Position numbers and translations under genes: made by a program. A stretch of 64,000 nucleotides of DNA from Haematomicrobium sanguinis DSM 21259 (GTDB lineage: Bacteria; Actinomycetota; Actinomycetes; Actinomycetales; Micrococcaceae). Where the stretch lies: contig NZ_JIAG01000001.1 in the NCBI RefSeq assembly GCF_000688395.1, positions 186,001-250,000 of the forward strand, in the 5' to 3' direction. Below are positions 16,327 through 24,944 of this stretch, piece by piece. Position 1 is the first letter of the stretch. Every line of letters starts with the position of its first letter. The notes under the pieces were generated by a model. That model was not told where the DNA came from. It made no database searches and was given only the letters and a program-made list of their open reading frames with translations.

Positions 16327-18492
16327 CTAAGCGTCCAGACGTGCGGTGCCCTCCGAACCAGTGTCCGCAGCCGGTGCCATCGGCCACTGTTTTGCCACCA
16401 GAGTCAGCACATCGTAGGTCGCGACGATCTCCTCATTCTGGTTGTACAGCACCGCATCCCAACGCACTTCGCCGTATTCTTGGTCCTCGCGCGGGGTGAT
16501 CTGCTTCGCGGTCAAGACCACGCGGATCGAGTCGCCAGCGGCGACCGGGGTGATGAACCGCAAGTTCTCCAGCCCGTAGTTCGCGAGCACCGGGCCCGGC
16601 GCGGGCTCCACGAACAGTCCAGCCGCCCAAGAAATCAGCAGGTACCCGTGTGCCACAATCCCCGGGAAGAACGGGTTCGCCGCGGCGGCCTCCTTATTCG
16701 TGTGCGCGTAGAACGTGTCCCCGGTCGAGTTCGCAAAGGCCGTGATGTCCTCCAGCGTCACCTCCCGCAATTCGGAGACTAAACCGTCGCCAATGCGCAG
16801 TTCGGCAAGGGACTTGCGGAACGGGTGCACCTCGGTGGCCGCGCCCCCGTACGCTTCGGCGCCAGCCAAACGCTGATCGGCACCGGCATGCCACACACCG
16901 GTCACCGCCGTCAGCATGTTCGGCGAACCCTGCACGGCAGTGCGCTGCATGTGATGTTTCACCGCGCGCATTCCGCCGAGTTCCTCGCCGCCGCCAGCAC
17001 GCCCTGGCCCGCCGTGCACCAGGTGCGGCACCGGCGAACCGTGGCCGGTCGACGTGCGCGCATCCTCGCGGTTGAGCACCAACACACGCCCGTGATGCGC
17101 GGCAATCCCTCGCGACACTTCCTGCACAAAGAGCGGATCGTTTGAGCACACCGAGGCCACCAAGGATCCGGCCCCACGCGCCGCAAGCTCCACCGCTTCC
17201 ACTGCATCCGAGTACGTCAGCACCGAGGACACCGGCCCAAACGCCTCCACCGAGTGCACCTCGGGAGCAACCCCGTCGGCCCATTCCAAGAGAACCGGCC
17301 CCATGAACGCGCCGTCCGCAACAACGCCGACCGATCCGTCCCGGCGCAGCACCTCGGGCGCGTCCAGCGACCCGTACGCCAATTCGCCACCGGCGGCGAT
17401 CATCGCGTTCACCGCGGCGCGCACATCGGCGAGTTGATCCAGCGATGCGAGCGCCCCCATCGAGACGCCCTCCGCGCGAGGATCACCCAGCCGCACCTTG
17501 TCGGTGAGGCGCGCGCTTAAGGAGGCAACGACGTCGTTCTTCAGCGCCTCAGGAACGATCACCCGGCGGATGGCGGTGCACTTTTGCCCCGCCTTCGCGG
17601 TCATCTCGGTGACCACCGAGCGGATGAACGCCTCAAACTCGGGAGTGTCCGGCCCCGCGTCCGGCCCCAGGATCGCGGCGTTGAGCGAGTCGGTCTCGGC
17701 GGTGAAACGCACGCCGCCGTGCGCAATGGAACCCAGCTGCTTGAGCTTGTTCGCGGTGGACGCGGAGCCGGTGAAGGCGACAATGTCGCGGTAGTCGAGG
17801 TAATCGAGCAGATCGCCCGCCGACCCGGAAATGAGCTGCAGCGACCCGGCCGGCAGGATCCCGGATTCGATCATGGCGCGCACCACGGCCTCGGTCAAAT
17901 AGCCAGTCGGCGTCGCGGGCTTGACGATCGTTGGCACACCGGCAATGAACGCGGGCGCAAACTTCTCCAGCATGCCCCACACCGGAAAATTAAACGCATT
18001 GATCTGCACCGCGACCCCCGGCACGCGCGTGTACATGTGCGTGCCGAGGAACGAGCCATCCCTGGAGAGCACCTCCGCCGGCCCGTCCACCACCACGTTC
18101 GCATTCGGCAGTTCGCGCCGCGCCTTGGACGCCATCGTGAACAGCACGCCAATGCCGCCGTCCACGTCAATCATCGAGTCGATCTTGGTGGCGCCGGTCT
18201 GCGCGGACATCGCATAAAACTCCTCGCGCCGCGCGTTCAAATACTGCGCCAGCTCCTTCAGCTTGAGTGCGCGCTGGTGAATGGTGAGTTCGCCAAGGTT
18301 GCCTTGGCCGGTGGTCCGGGCATGATGGACGACGGCGTTCATCGCCAAGCCATCGGTGCTCACCTTGGCAATGGGGTCGCCGGTGTTCGCGTCGCGTGCG
18401 GTGGGCGCATCGGCCGGGGTGGACTCGGGGGTCCACCATTCGTCCAGGACGTAGCTGGGGACGGTGCTGAGCCGGGTGGCGGTCTCGGTCAT
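16327..18492 (-). CDS. paaZ: Bifunctional ring-opening enzyme PaaZ
   Basis: PaaZ opens the oxepin-CoA ring and oxidises the resulting aldehyde to 3-oxo-5,6-dehydrosuberyl-CoA. The N-terminal aldehyde dehydrogenase domain (about 1-520) has VQINAFNFPVWGMLEKFAP, AFTGSASTANKL and the catalytic cysteine in KAGQKCTAIRRV. The C-terminal MaoC-like hydratase domain (about 540-690) has FFPGIVAHGYLLISW. The ATG at 18492 follows AAAGGAG; the frame is open further upstream only through the operator. At 721 residues it is slightly longer than E. coli PaaZ. Confidence 0.95.
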   Translation of the reverse strand: MTETATRLSTVPSYVLDEWWTPESTPADAPTARDANTGDPIAKVSTDGLAMNAVVHHARTTGQGNLGELTIHQRALKLKELAQYLNARREEFYAMSAQTGATKIDSMIDVDGGIGVLFTMASKARRELPNANVVVDGPAEVLSRDGSFLGTHMYTRVPGVAVQINAFNFPVWGMLEKFAPAFIAGVPTIVKPATPTGYLTEAVVRAMIESGILPAGSLQLISGSAGDLLDYLDYRDIVAFTGSASTANKLKQLGSIAHGGVRFTAETDSLNAAILGPDAGPDTPEFEAFIRSVVTEMTAKAGQKCTAIRRVIVPEALKNDVVASLSARLTDKVRLGDPRAEGVSMGALASLDQLADVRAAVNAMIAAGGELAYGSLDAPEVLRRDGSVGVVADGAFMGPVLLEWADGVAPEVHSVEAFGPVSSVLTYSDAVEAVELAARGAGSLVASVCSNDPLFVQEVSRGIAAHHGRVLVLNREDARTSTGHGSPVPHLVHGGPGRAGGGEELGGMRAVKHHMQRTAVQGSPNMLTAVTGVWHAGADQRLAGAEAYGGAATEVHPFRKSLAELRIGDGLVSELREVTLEDITAFANSTGDTFYAHTNKEAAAANPFFPGIVAHGYLLISWAAGLFVEPAPGPVLANYGLENLRFITPVAAGDSIRVVLTAKQITPREDQEYGEVRWDAVLYNQNEEIVATYDVLTLVAKQWPMAPAADTGSEGTARLDA

Positions 18493-18550
18493 CGTTGACT
18501 CTCCTTTAGCGCGGCCGGGCGCCCGCTGGTTGCGGCAGGCGCGGCGCGAA

Positions 18551-18572
18551 TTACTGAACGCTCGGTCGGTAA
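18551..18572. promoter_or_regulatory. Putative PaaR operator between paaZ and a divergent thioesterase
   Basis: The site is the imperfect palindrome TTACTGAACG CT CGGTCGGTAA. It lies 59 nt upstream of paaZ and 40 nt upstream of the plus-strand thioesterase, so it could control both directions. Confidence 0.75.
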
Positions 18573-18611
18573 TCCAACTGTAGCGCATGGGGTGCGTCTA
18601 GAGTAAGGATC

Positions 18612-19019
18612 ATGGCTGAGATGGAACCCGATTTATGGCGTATTACTCTGGGCGAGCTGGACGAGAAAATGGGTGTCGAAATCCTGGAGCAGTCGGTTCA
18701 ACGCGTCGTGGCGCGGATGCCGGTGGCCGGGAATCGGCAGTCCTTTGGACTGTTGCACGGGGGTGCGTCGCTGGCCGTGGGTGAGGCGGTCGGGTCCTGG
18801 GCGGCGGTGATTCACGCGTCGACGCTGGGCAAGACGGCCGTGGGGATTGACGTGACCGCGACTCATCACAAGAGCGCGCGGGACGGGTTCGTGACGATCA
18901 CGGCGACGCCGATCAGTTTGGGGCGCACCGTGACGAGCCACCAGGTTCTGATCGAGAACGAGGCTGGCGAACGCCTCTGTACGCTGCGGATTACGAACCT
19001 CTTGCGCGAGCTTCCCTAG
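18612..19019 (+). CDS. Hotdog-fold thioesterase (PaaI/YdiI-like)
   Basis: This 135-residue protein has the hotdog pattern QSFGLLHGGASLAVGEAVGS, with a catalytic Glu in place of the Asp seen in PaaI. The strand AVGIDVTATHHKSARDG follows. This is closer to the YdiI/MenI group that hydrolyses 1,4-dihydroxy-2-naphthoyl-CoA and other acyl-CoAs. Its position opposite paaZ over a PaaR-like operator suggests the phenylacetate regulon, but the menaquinone genes later in the window make MenI a real alternative. Confidence 0.78.
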   Translation: MAEMEPDLWRITLGELDEKMGVEILEQSVQRVVARMPVAGNRQSFGLLHGGASLAVGEAVGSWAAVIHASTLGKTAVGIDVTATHHKSARDGFVTITATPISLGRTVTSHQVLIENEAGERLCTLRITNLLRELP

Positions 19020-19038
19020 CCCCACCCTCGTTGCCACG

Positions 19039-19110
19039 CGTTTCGCATCCCCGTACCGCAAAAGTTGCACCGTATGGGGCTCTTTAAATGCGGTACGGGG
19101 ATGCGAAACG
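19039..19110. repeat. Palindromic intergenic element A2 (72 nt)
   Basis: Arms at 19039-19060 and 19089-19110 form a perfect 22-bp stem starting CGTTTCGCATCCCCG, identical to element A1 over 21 bp. The loop is recognisably related to A1 in the same orientation. It lies between the convergent thioesterase and 3-hydroxyacyl-CoA dehydrogenase genes, 20 nt from the latter's stop. Confidence 0.9.
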
Positions 19111-19130
19111 AGGGAGGGTGGGGCGGGGCG

Positions 19131-19991
19131 TTACCAGGTGTAAAAACCCTGACCAGATTTTTGGCCCAGCTCGCCGCGCTCCACTTTCTCGCGCAGAATC
19201 TGCGGCGGTGTGAAGTGCGGGCCTAAGGTCTCGGCGAGGTATTCGGCAATCCCGAGCCGCACGTCGAGGCCAACAATATCGGTGGTTTTCAGCGGACCGA
19301 CGGGATGTTTGTACCCGAGTTCCATGGCGAGGTCGATGTCCTCGGCGCTCGCGACTCCCTCTTCGACCATGCGCATGGCCTCGATCGCGAGGGCGACCCC
19401 GAGCCGCGAGGACGCGAAACCCGGCGAGTCCTTGACCACAATCGGCTGTTTGCCGAGCGCCGCGACCCACCCACGCGCATCCTCGACGAGTTCCGGCGGT
19501 GTGCGTTCCCCCACCACGATCTCGACGAGCTTCGATGCAGGAACGGGATTGAAAAAGTGCAAGCCGAGAAGCCGCCCCGGGTGTGCCAGCGCGTCAGACA
19601 GGTCCGTCACCGACAAGCTTGACGTGTTGGTGGCGAGCACCGCGTCCTGGCCCGCGGCCGCCTCGGCCGCCCGAAGCGCGCTCACCTTGAGTTCAAAATC
19701 TTCGGGAACCGCCTCAATGACCAGGGAAACTCCGGCAAGCGCGCGTTCGGCGTCGCTCACGAGTTCCACGCTGAGCCGCGCGAGCACGGCATCTATGTCC
19801 TCGGATAGTTTCCCGCGCTCTGCCGAGGCGAGCACCGCTTCGGTGACGCGCGTGCGGGCGGCGGTAAGGGCGTCGTCGTTCGCTTCAAGCACCACTACGC
19901 GGGAGCCACCTGTCAGAAAGGCGTGGGCGATGCCGGATCCCATCCGGCCGCCGCCGATCACGGCCACGTTTTCGGGGAGTGTGTGCGTCAT
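19131..19991 (-). CDS. paaH: 3-hydroxyacyl-CoA dehydrogenase (PaaH-like)
   Basis: This is an NAD-dependent dehydrogenase of the 3-hydroxybutyryl-CoA/3-hydroxyadipyl-CoA type. The Rossmann motif GGGRMGSGIAHAFLTGG is near the N-terminus. LGLHFFNPVPASKLVEIVVG with the catalytic His is at about residue 145, and GFASSRLGVALAIEAMRMVE and KHPVGPLKTTDIVGLDVRL follow. The length of 286 residues is normal. It is the last gene of a three-gene operon and overlaps the hydratase by ATGA. In this context it should oxidise 3-hydroxyadipyl-CoA. Confidence 0.88.
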   Translation of the reverse strand: MTHTLPENVAVIGGGRMGSGIAHAFLTGGSRVVVLEANDDALTAARTRVTEAVLASAERGKLSEDIDAVLARLSVELVSDAERALAGVSLVIEAVPEDFELKVSALRAAEAAAGQDAVLATNTSSLSVTDLSDALAHPGRLLGLHFFNPVPASKLVEIVVGERTPPELVEDARGWVAALGKQPIVVKDSPGFASSRLGVALAIEAMRMVEEGVASAEDIDLAMELGYKHPVGPLKTTDIVGLDVRLGIAEYLAETLGPHFTPPQILREKVERGELGQKSGQGFYTW

Positions 19992-20764
19992 TTTTTCGCC
20001 TTCCGCCGCGCCAGGAACGCGTCCATACGGGCAAATTTTTCCTCGGATTCAAAGAGCTCGGCCTGTTCGCGGCCGTCAATGGCTGGGTGCTCTTCGCGGG
20101 GCGCGGCAAACGCGCGCTTGGTTGCGGCCAGAGCGAGGGGCGCCTGCGCTGTAATGCGGTCGGCAAGTTCCTGGGCGGCTGCTTCGAGATCTTCGGGCGC
20201 GTGCACGGAGGTGACCAAGTGACAGGCTAAGGATTCTTCGGCATTCAGGACGCGTCCGGCCAGGAGAATGTCCTTGGCGAGCGGCTCCCCCACGAGCTCC
20301 TTGAGCCGCCACGACGCACCGGCGGCTGCCAGAATCCCGAGCGACGTCTCCGGGTTGCCAATCTTGATGCGATCGGTGCCGATGCGGAAATCCGCCGCGT
20401 AGGCGAGCTCGGCGCCGCCGCCTAACACCCAGCCGTCCATGGCTGCGATGACGGGCAACGGCAGCGCGGCGATGCGCACAAAGAGGTTGGCGTTGATGCC
20501 TTTGAGTGCGTCCTCGCGCCGGCGTTCGCGCAGTTCGGCGATGTCGGCGCCGGACGCGAAGACCGCACCCTTTTCGGTGCTGGTTCCCATGAGAATTAGT
20601 ACCTTGGGGGTGTTTTCCAGGTACTCGCAGACCGCGTGAAGCTCGTCGACCATGGTTTGGTTGATGGCGTTGCGCACGTCGGGACGGTTCAGGCGCACCA
20701 CCAGGCGGTCTGGCGCTTCGGTGACCTCGAGCGTTGTCAGCGCGGAGAGTGCCGGTGTGCTCAC
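19988..20764 (-). CDS. paaF: Enoyl-CoA hydratase (PaaF-like)
   Basis: This crotonase-fold protein has the oxyanion-hole segments FASGADIAEL and AAMDGWVLGGGAELAYAADF, and the second catalytic Glu near NPETSLGILAAAG. As the middle gene between a thiolase and a hydroxyacyl-CoA dehydrogenase it is probably the 2,3-dehydroadipyl-CoA hydratase. The GTG at 20764 forms GTGA with the thiolase stop, giving 258 residues; the open frame upstream is only the shadow of the thiolase gene. Confidence 0.85.
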   Translation of the reverse strand: MSTPALSALTTLEVTEAPDRLVVRLNRPDVRNAINQTMVDELHAVCEYLENTPKVLILMGTSTEKGAVFASGADIAELRERRREDALKGINANLFVRIAALPLPVIAAMDGWVLGGGAELAYAADFRIGTDRIKIGNPETSLGILAAAGASWRLKELVGEPLAKDILLAGRVLNAEESLACHLVTSVHAPEDLEAAAQELADRITAQAPLALAATKRAFAAPREEHPAIDGREQAELFESEEKFARMDAFLARRKAKK

Positions 20765-21951
20765 AGCGCCTCCACCGCTAAGGACGTCCCCTGCCCTACG
20801 CCGACGCACATGGTCGCGAGACCGCGCGCAGCGCCTTCGCGCTCCATGCGCCCCAGCAGGGTGATCAAAATGCGGGAGCCTGAGGAACCGAGCGGATGCC
20901 CCAGGGCAATCGCGCCACCGTCGGCGTTGACCACGTCTTCGTCCAGCCCCAGTCGCCGCATGCACGCGAGTGCTTGGCTGGCAAAAGCCTCGTTGAGTTC
21001 CATGGCACCGAAGTCATCGGTGCCGAGCCCCAGGCGCCCCAAAAGTTTTTGCGTGGAAAACACCGGGCCGAGCCCCATCACGGCAGGATTCAAGCCTGCG
21101 TGCGCGGCGCCCAAAACCCGTGCGCGTGGCGTCAAGCCTAAATCCGCGGCCGCCCGCTCGGAAACCACCAGGACGGCACTGGCCCCGTCATTAAGGGAGG
21201 ACGAGTTTCCGGCGGTCACCACGCCGTCGGGCTTCACCACGGGTTTGAGGCGAGCAAGCACCTCAAGGGAGGTGTCCGCGCGCGGGCCTTCATCGGCGGT
21301 GACCTCGACCGTGGACTTCCCGGCGCGCGCCGTGACGGGAATGATCTCCGCGTCAAAACGCCCGGCGGCCTGCGCGGCGAGCGCCCGTTGGTGCGAGCGC
21401 AGGGCAAACGCGTCAGCATCCTCGCGGCTAATGCCGTCCAGCTCGGCGACGCGCTCGGCGGTTTCCGGCATGGAGAGGGTGTCTTCGGGGCTGAACTGCG
21501 GGTTTGTGAAGCGCCAACCGATCGAGGTATCAAACACGTCGCCGGGCTTCGCAAACGCGCGCTCGGGCTTGGCCATCACCCAGGGCGCGCGGCTCATCGA
21601 TTCGACGCCCCCGGCGATCACCACATCGGCGGATCCCGCCTTGATCATGTCCGCGGCCATCGCGACGGCAGACAGCCCGGAGGCGCACAGCCGGTTCACG
21701 GTAATGCCGGGAATGGTGTTGGGCAGGCCCGCCAGCAGCAACGCCATACGCGCCACATTGCGATTGTCCTCACCGGCCTGGTTCGCGTTCCCGAGAATGA
21801 CCTCGTCAACGCGCCCGGGGTCGATCCCAGTACGCTCAATCAGCGACTTCATGGTCAGCGCCGCAAGATCGTCCGGCCGCACACTCGAAAGCGCACCGCC
21901 ATAGCGACCCACCGGGGTCCGAACACCATCCACCAACAGCGCCTGCGCCAC
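20761..21951 (-). CDS. paaJ: Acetyl-CoA acyltransferase, probable 3-oxoadipyl-CoA thiolase
   Basis: This thiolase has the active-site Cys in VNRLCASGLSAVAMAADMI, the His in NADGGAIALGHPLGSSG and the C-terminal Cys in TMCVGVGQG. The N-terminus VDGVRTPVGRYGG fits the family. I chose the GTG at 21951, which has AAAGGAG at proper spacing and gives 396 residues. It heads the thiolase-hydratase-dehydrogenase operon downstream of a PaaR-like operator, so the 3-oxoadipyl-CoA step fits best; beta-ketoadipate thiolase PcaF is a close alternative. Confidence 0.88.
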   Translation of the reverse strand: MAQALLVDGVRTPVGRYGGALSSVRPDDLAALTMKSLIERTGIDPGRVDEVILGNANQAGEDNRNVARMALLLAGLPNTIPGITVNRLCASGLSAVAMAADMIKAGSADVVIAGGVESMSRAPWVMAKPERAFAKPGDVFDTSIGWRFTNPQFSPEDTLSMPETAERVAELDGISREDADAFALRSHQRALAAQAAGRFDAEIIPVTARAGKSTVEVTADEGPRADTSLEVLARLKPVVKPDGVVTAGNSSSLNDGASAVLVVSERAAADLGLTPRARVLGAAHAGLNPAVMGLGPVFSTQKLLGRLGLGTDDFGAMELNEAFASQALACMRRLGLDEDVVNADGGAIALGHPLGSSGSRILITLLGRMEREGAARGLATMCVGVGQGTSLAVEAL

Positions 21952-21974
21952 GCGAGCTCCTTTGCCCTCAAGAA

Positions 21975-21996
21975 TTACTGACCGCTCGTTCACTAA
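21975..21996. promoter_or_regulatory. Putative PaaR operator upstream of the thiolase operon
   Basis: The site reads TTACTGACCG CT CGTTCACTAA and lies 23 nt upstream of the thiolase start codon, where it would block RNA polymerase. It matches the other three sites in the window. Confidence 0.75.
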
Positions 21997-22062
21997 TTAG
22001 AGTGTCATGGCGGGTTGCGTAGGTCAACACGCTTGGCGCGTGCTTACCGGTGCATTAAGCAC

Positions 22063-22100
22063 GACGGCGCGTCCCGGCCCAGGTGCCGGAACGCGCCGTC
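22063..22100 (-). terminator. Hairpin downstream of the sugar ABC operon
   Basis: Arms GACGGCGCGTCCCGGC (22063-22078) and GCCGGAACGCGCCGTC (22085-22100) pair with one mismatch around a 6-nt loop, 16 nt past the solute-binding-protein stop. The flanking sequence is A/T-mixed, so a role as terminator is likely but not certain. Confidence 0.55.
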
Positions 22101-22116
22101 ACATTGAGGTGCTTAT

Positions 22117-23895
22117 TTAATTGTTCTTGCTGGCGTCGAATGCTGCCTGATTGATCTGCAAATACGTGTCTAAGCCGCGCGAGGTCAGGTCGTTTTGGAA
22201 CTTCTGCCAGGCGGAATCATCGGTAAAGTCGATCTTCCCCTCGACCACTTGTTGCATGGTCTGCTTGACGAAGTTGGTCAGCGTCACCTGTACGTCCGGC
22301 AACTGCGCGGCCTGTTCACGAGTCTGGAACACCAGCGGGAACTGCTGGTCCTCCGGCTCCTTGTAGGGCTCGAAGCGCTGCTTGCGCGCCTCATAGGCGG
22401 CCTTGACTTGCTCTTGGGTTTGGCCGGTGTTGTTCTGCGCCTGGCCGTCGCGGACGTCCACGGAACGGTAGGAGAGAATCTTCTGATCGACCCATGCACC
22501 TACTCGTGCCTTGCCTTCGGGCACTGGCGTGACCGAGTACAGCGCGCTGCGTCCGTTGGCGCCGAATTCGCCGGGTTTGCCCCAATTCCATTCTTCACCG
22601 AGCGCACCGAAGTTGCTGCGCAACGTGGTCTCTAGCTCCATGAGGTTGTCCAACCAAGCAATGGCAACTTCAGGGGTTTGGCAGGCGCTGGTGATCGCGG
22701 CTTGGCCAAAGTTGATGCCGATGTTGTAGTCCCACGTCGCGACCTGGGCGCCATCTGGTCCTTTGAGCGGTCCGAGTTCCTGCCACTTGACCTGTTCCTT
22801 CAGGTCCGGAGACACAGCGCCCTCATTTGTAACACCGAGTACGGCCACCTTGTTCGCCGCCGTGAGCCGCTGCATTTGCTCAGATGTTTGGTTGAAGTGG
22901 CGTGGGTCGAGAAGTTTTTTGTCGACCAGGGATGCCATATAGGCCAGCGACTTTCGCCAGCCCTCTTGCTTGAAGGAGACGTCAACCTTGCCGTCCTTGA
23001 CGATCAACCACGGATCGGTTGTCGAGTAGCCCCATGATTGCGGGAAATAGGAGTCAATGGGGATCTCAACATAGGAAGAGAACCCGAATTCGGCGTCGGT
23101 CTTCTCCACGATTGCGGTCATTGCGTCTTCGAGTTCTTGCAGCGTGGTCGGCACCTCCATGCCAATCTGCTCGAGGAACGGCTTGTAAATGAACGCCTTG
23201 TTCCAGAAAAACCGGCAGTGGTAGCAGTCATTGATGTCCGGGAAGGAGTACAGGTTCCCATCCGGCGCGAATTGGGAGTTGTAGTTGAATTCGTAGCTCT
23301 TGACCGCTTCCAGTGTGTTGGGTGCGTAGTCCTGCATGAGCCCTTGAAGCGGAATCAGTTGCTTCTGTTGCGCCCAGGAAAATGTTTGTGTCGGTGTCAA
23401 GTGGCCGCCGGAAATCATGTCCGGAAGATCGTTGGAGGAGAACATCGCGTTCAAGCGGGTCGCCGCGTCTTGGGCTTCGCCCGGGAGGGTGATCCACTCC
23501 ACGTCCACCCCGGTGCGCTCGGCGTACCATTTGGTGAACTTGTTGTTTTCCCAGTTGCCGGCAATGGCGCTTTGCGGAATTGCGATCTTGAGTTTGACCG
23601 GACGGTCCACAATCTTTTCAATCGAAAAAGCCTTGGGCCCCTCGTAGCCTTCCGGATAGGGAACGTTAGGGGTTTCCGTCTTTGCCGGTCCGCCCTTCTT
23701 CGGCATGACCCGATCCGAGGGCAAAGCATCTAGGAAGTCGGTGGGCGCGGTGGTGTTAGCGCCTTGATTGCTTCCGCCGGAGCAGGCGGTGATCGCGCCA
23801 GCAACGCTGAGCGCAAGGAATCCGCCGAGCACGGTGCGCCGGGTCGGTGAGGGTTGAGCGGCCGATGCTTGCCTCTTTGCAAACCAGTTGTTCAT
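22117..23895 (-). CDS. Sugar ABC transporter solute-binding lipoprotein (LplA/YtcQ-like)
   Basis: This 592-residue lipoprotein has an Arg-rich n-region with RRTVLGGF, a hydrophobic stretch and the lipobox ITAC. The large size and segments KLKIAIPQSAIAGNWENNKF and FPDINDCYHCRFFWNKAFIY are typical of the LplA/YtcQ family of oligosaccharide- or uronide-binding proteins. It is the last gene of the permease operon. The ATG at 23895 follows AAGGAAAA. The sugar is not predictable. Confidence 0.87.
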   Translation of the reverse strand: MNNWFAKRQASAAQPSPTRRTVLGGFLALSVAGAITACSGGSNQGANTTAPTDFLDALPSDRVMPKKGGPAKTETPNVPYPEGYEGPKAFSIEKIVDRPVKLKIAIPQSAIAGNWENNKFTKWYAERTGVDVEWITLPGEAQDAATRLNAMFSSNDLPDMISGGHLTPTQTFSWAQQKQLIPLQGLMQDYAPNTLEAVKSYEFNYNSQFAPDGNLYSFPDINDCYHCRFFWNKAFIYKPFLEQIGMEVPTTLQELEDAMTAIVEKTDAEFGFSSYVEIPIDSYFPQSWGYSTTDPWLIVKDGKVDVSFKQEGWRKSLAYMASLVDKKLLDPRHFNQTSEQMQRLTAANKVAVLGVTNEGAVSPDLKEQVKWQELGPLKGPDGAQVATWDYNIGINFGQAAITSACQTPEVAIAWLDNLMELETTLRSNFGALGEEWNWGKPGEFGANGRSALYSVTPVPEGKARVGAWVDQKILSYRSVDVRDGQAQNNTGQTQEQVKAAYEARKQRFEPYKEPEDQQFPLVFQTREQAAQLPDVQVTLTNFVKQTMQQVVEGKIDFTDDSAWQKFQNDLTSRGLDTYLQINQAAFDASKNN

Positions 23896-23986
23896 GATTT
23901 TCCTTGTGTGATGTGTTGAGAATGAGATGGTGTTGGACGCTGGGTGGCGAGGCGAGTGCGCGCCGCTGCGCATCTACCCGCGTGGT

Positions 23987-24937
23987 CTAGAAGAATTCAT
24001 TTCCCTTCGAGGTCCGGCGCACAATCCAGTTTGCGGTGATCAAGAGAATCAACCCGACCACGGATTGGAAGACGCCGACGGCGGCCGCATAGGAGTACTG
24101 GGGAACCTGCGAGGTGAAACCGATCTTATAGACGTAGGTATCGATCACTTCGGAGACGCTGTAGTTGGAAGGGCGCTGGAATAGCAGTACCTTCTCATAG
24201 CCCACCGAAAGGATGCTCGCGAGGTTGAGCAACAGCGTAATGCTGATGACGGGCATGATTCCGGGGATATCGATGTGCCAAATACGCCGTAGCATAGAGG
24301 CGCCGTCTACGCGCGCTGCTTCATGCAGGTTCGGATCGATCCCGGAGAGCGCAGCAAGGTAGATGACCGCGGCGAAACCGGTGCTCTGCCATACTCCGGA
24401 GAGGATGTACATGGGGCGGAACCAGGCGGGATCCGAGATAAAGTCCGGCGGCTGTTGACCGAAGAACTCCCAAATTTTCGAGACATAGCCGAAGCTCGGG
24501 TCCACTGCCAGGAAGATAATGCCCACCAGTGCCACAACCGAAATGAAGTACGGCGCGTAAGTGATCATCTGCACGCCATTGGCAAACCAGCGGCGGGCGA
24601 TATGTGAGAGCATGACCGCCAGAATGATCGGGAGCGGAAAGCCCACAATGAGCCCGGCAATGTGCAGGATCAGGGTATTCGAGATGACATTCCAGAACTG
24701 ATAGGACTGGAAGAAGGCGATGAAGTGCTGGAAGCCCACCCACGGACTCCCCCAAATACCATCCACCGGGTTGAACTGCCGGAACGCGATCTGCACGCCG
24801 GCCATCGGCATGTACACGAAGATGGCCAGGAAAATGATCGGTACCAGCAGCATCAAATACAGCTGCCAGGATTGACGTGCCCTGCGCCAGGTATTCTTCC
24901 GGGCCCGCGCCTTATCGCTGAGAAGTTGAGTACTCAT
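23987..24937 (-). CDS. Sugar ABC transporter permease (LplB/YteP-like)
   Basis: This 316-residue MalF-type permease has six predicted membrane helices. The EAA loop that contacts the ATPase is HEAARVDGASMLRRIWHIDI. The N-terminal segment SWQLYLMLLVPIIFLAIFVY and the motif VGFQHFIAFFQSYQFWNVIS match LplB/YteP proteins. It lies 7 nt downstream of the second permease gene and upstream of the binding protein. No ATPase gene is nearby, so a shared MsmX-like ATPase is expected. Confidence 0.88.
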   Translation of the reverse strand: MSTQLLSDKARARKNTWRRARQSWQLYLMLLVPIIFLAIFVYMPMAGVQIAFRQFNPVDGIWGSPWVGFQHFIAFFQSYQFWNVISNTLILHIAGLIVGFPLPIILAVMLSHIARRWFANGVQMITYAPYFISVVALVGIIFLAVDPSFGYVSKIWEFFGQQPPDFISDPAWFRPMYILSGVWQSTGFAAVIYLAALSGIDPNLHEAARVDGASMLRRIWHIDIPGIMPVISITLLLNLASILSVGYEKVLLFQRPSNYSVSEVIDTYVYKIGFTSQVPQYSYAAAVGVFQSVVGLILLITANWIVRRTSKGNEFF

Positions 24938-24944
24938 ATTTTCT

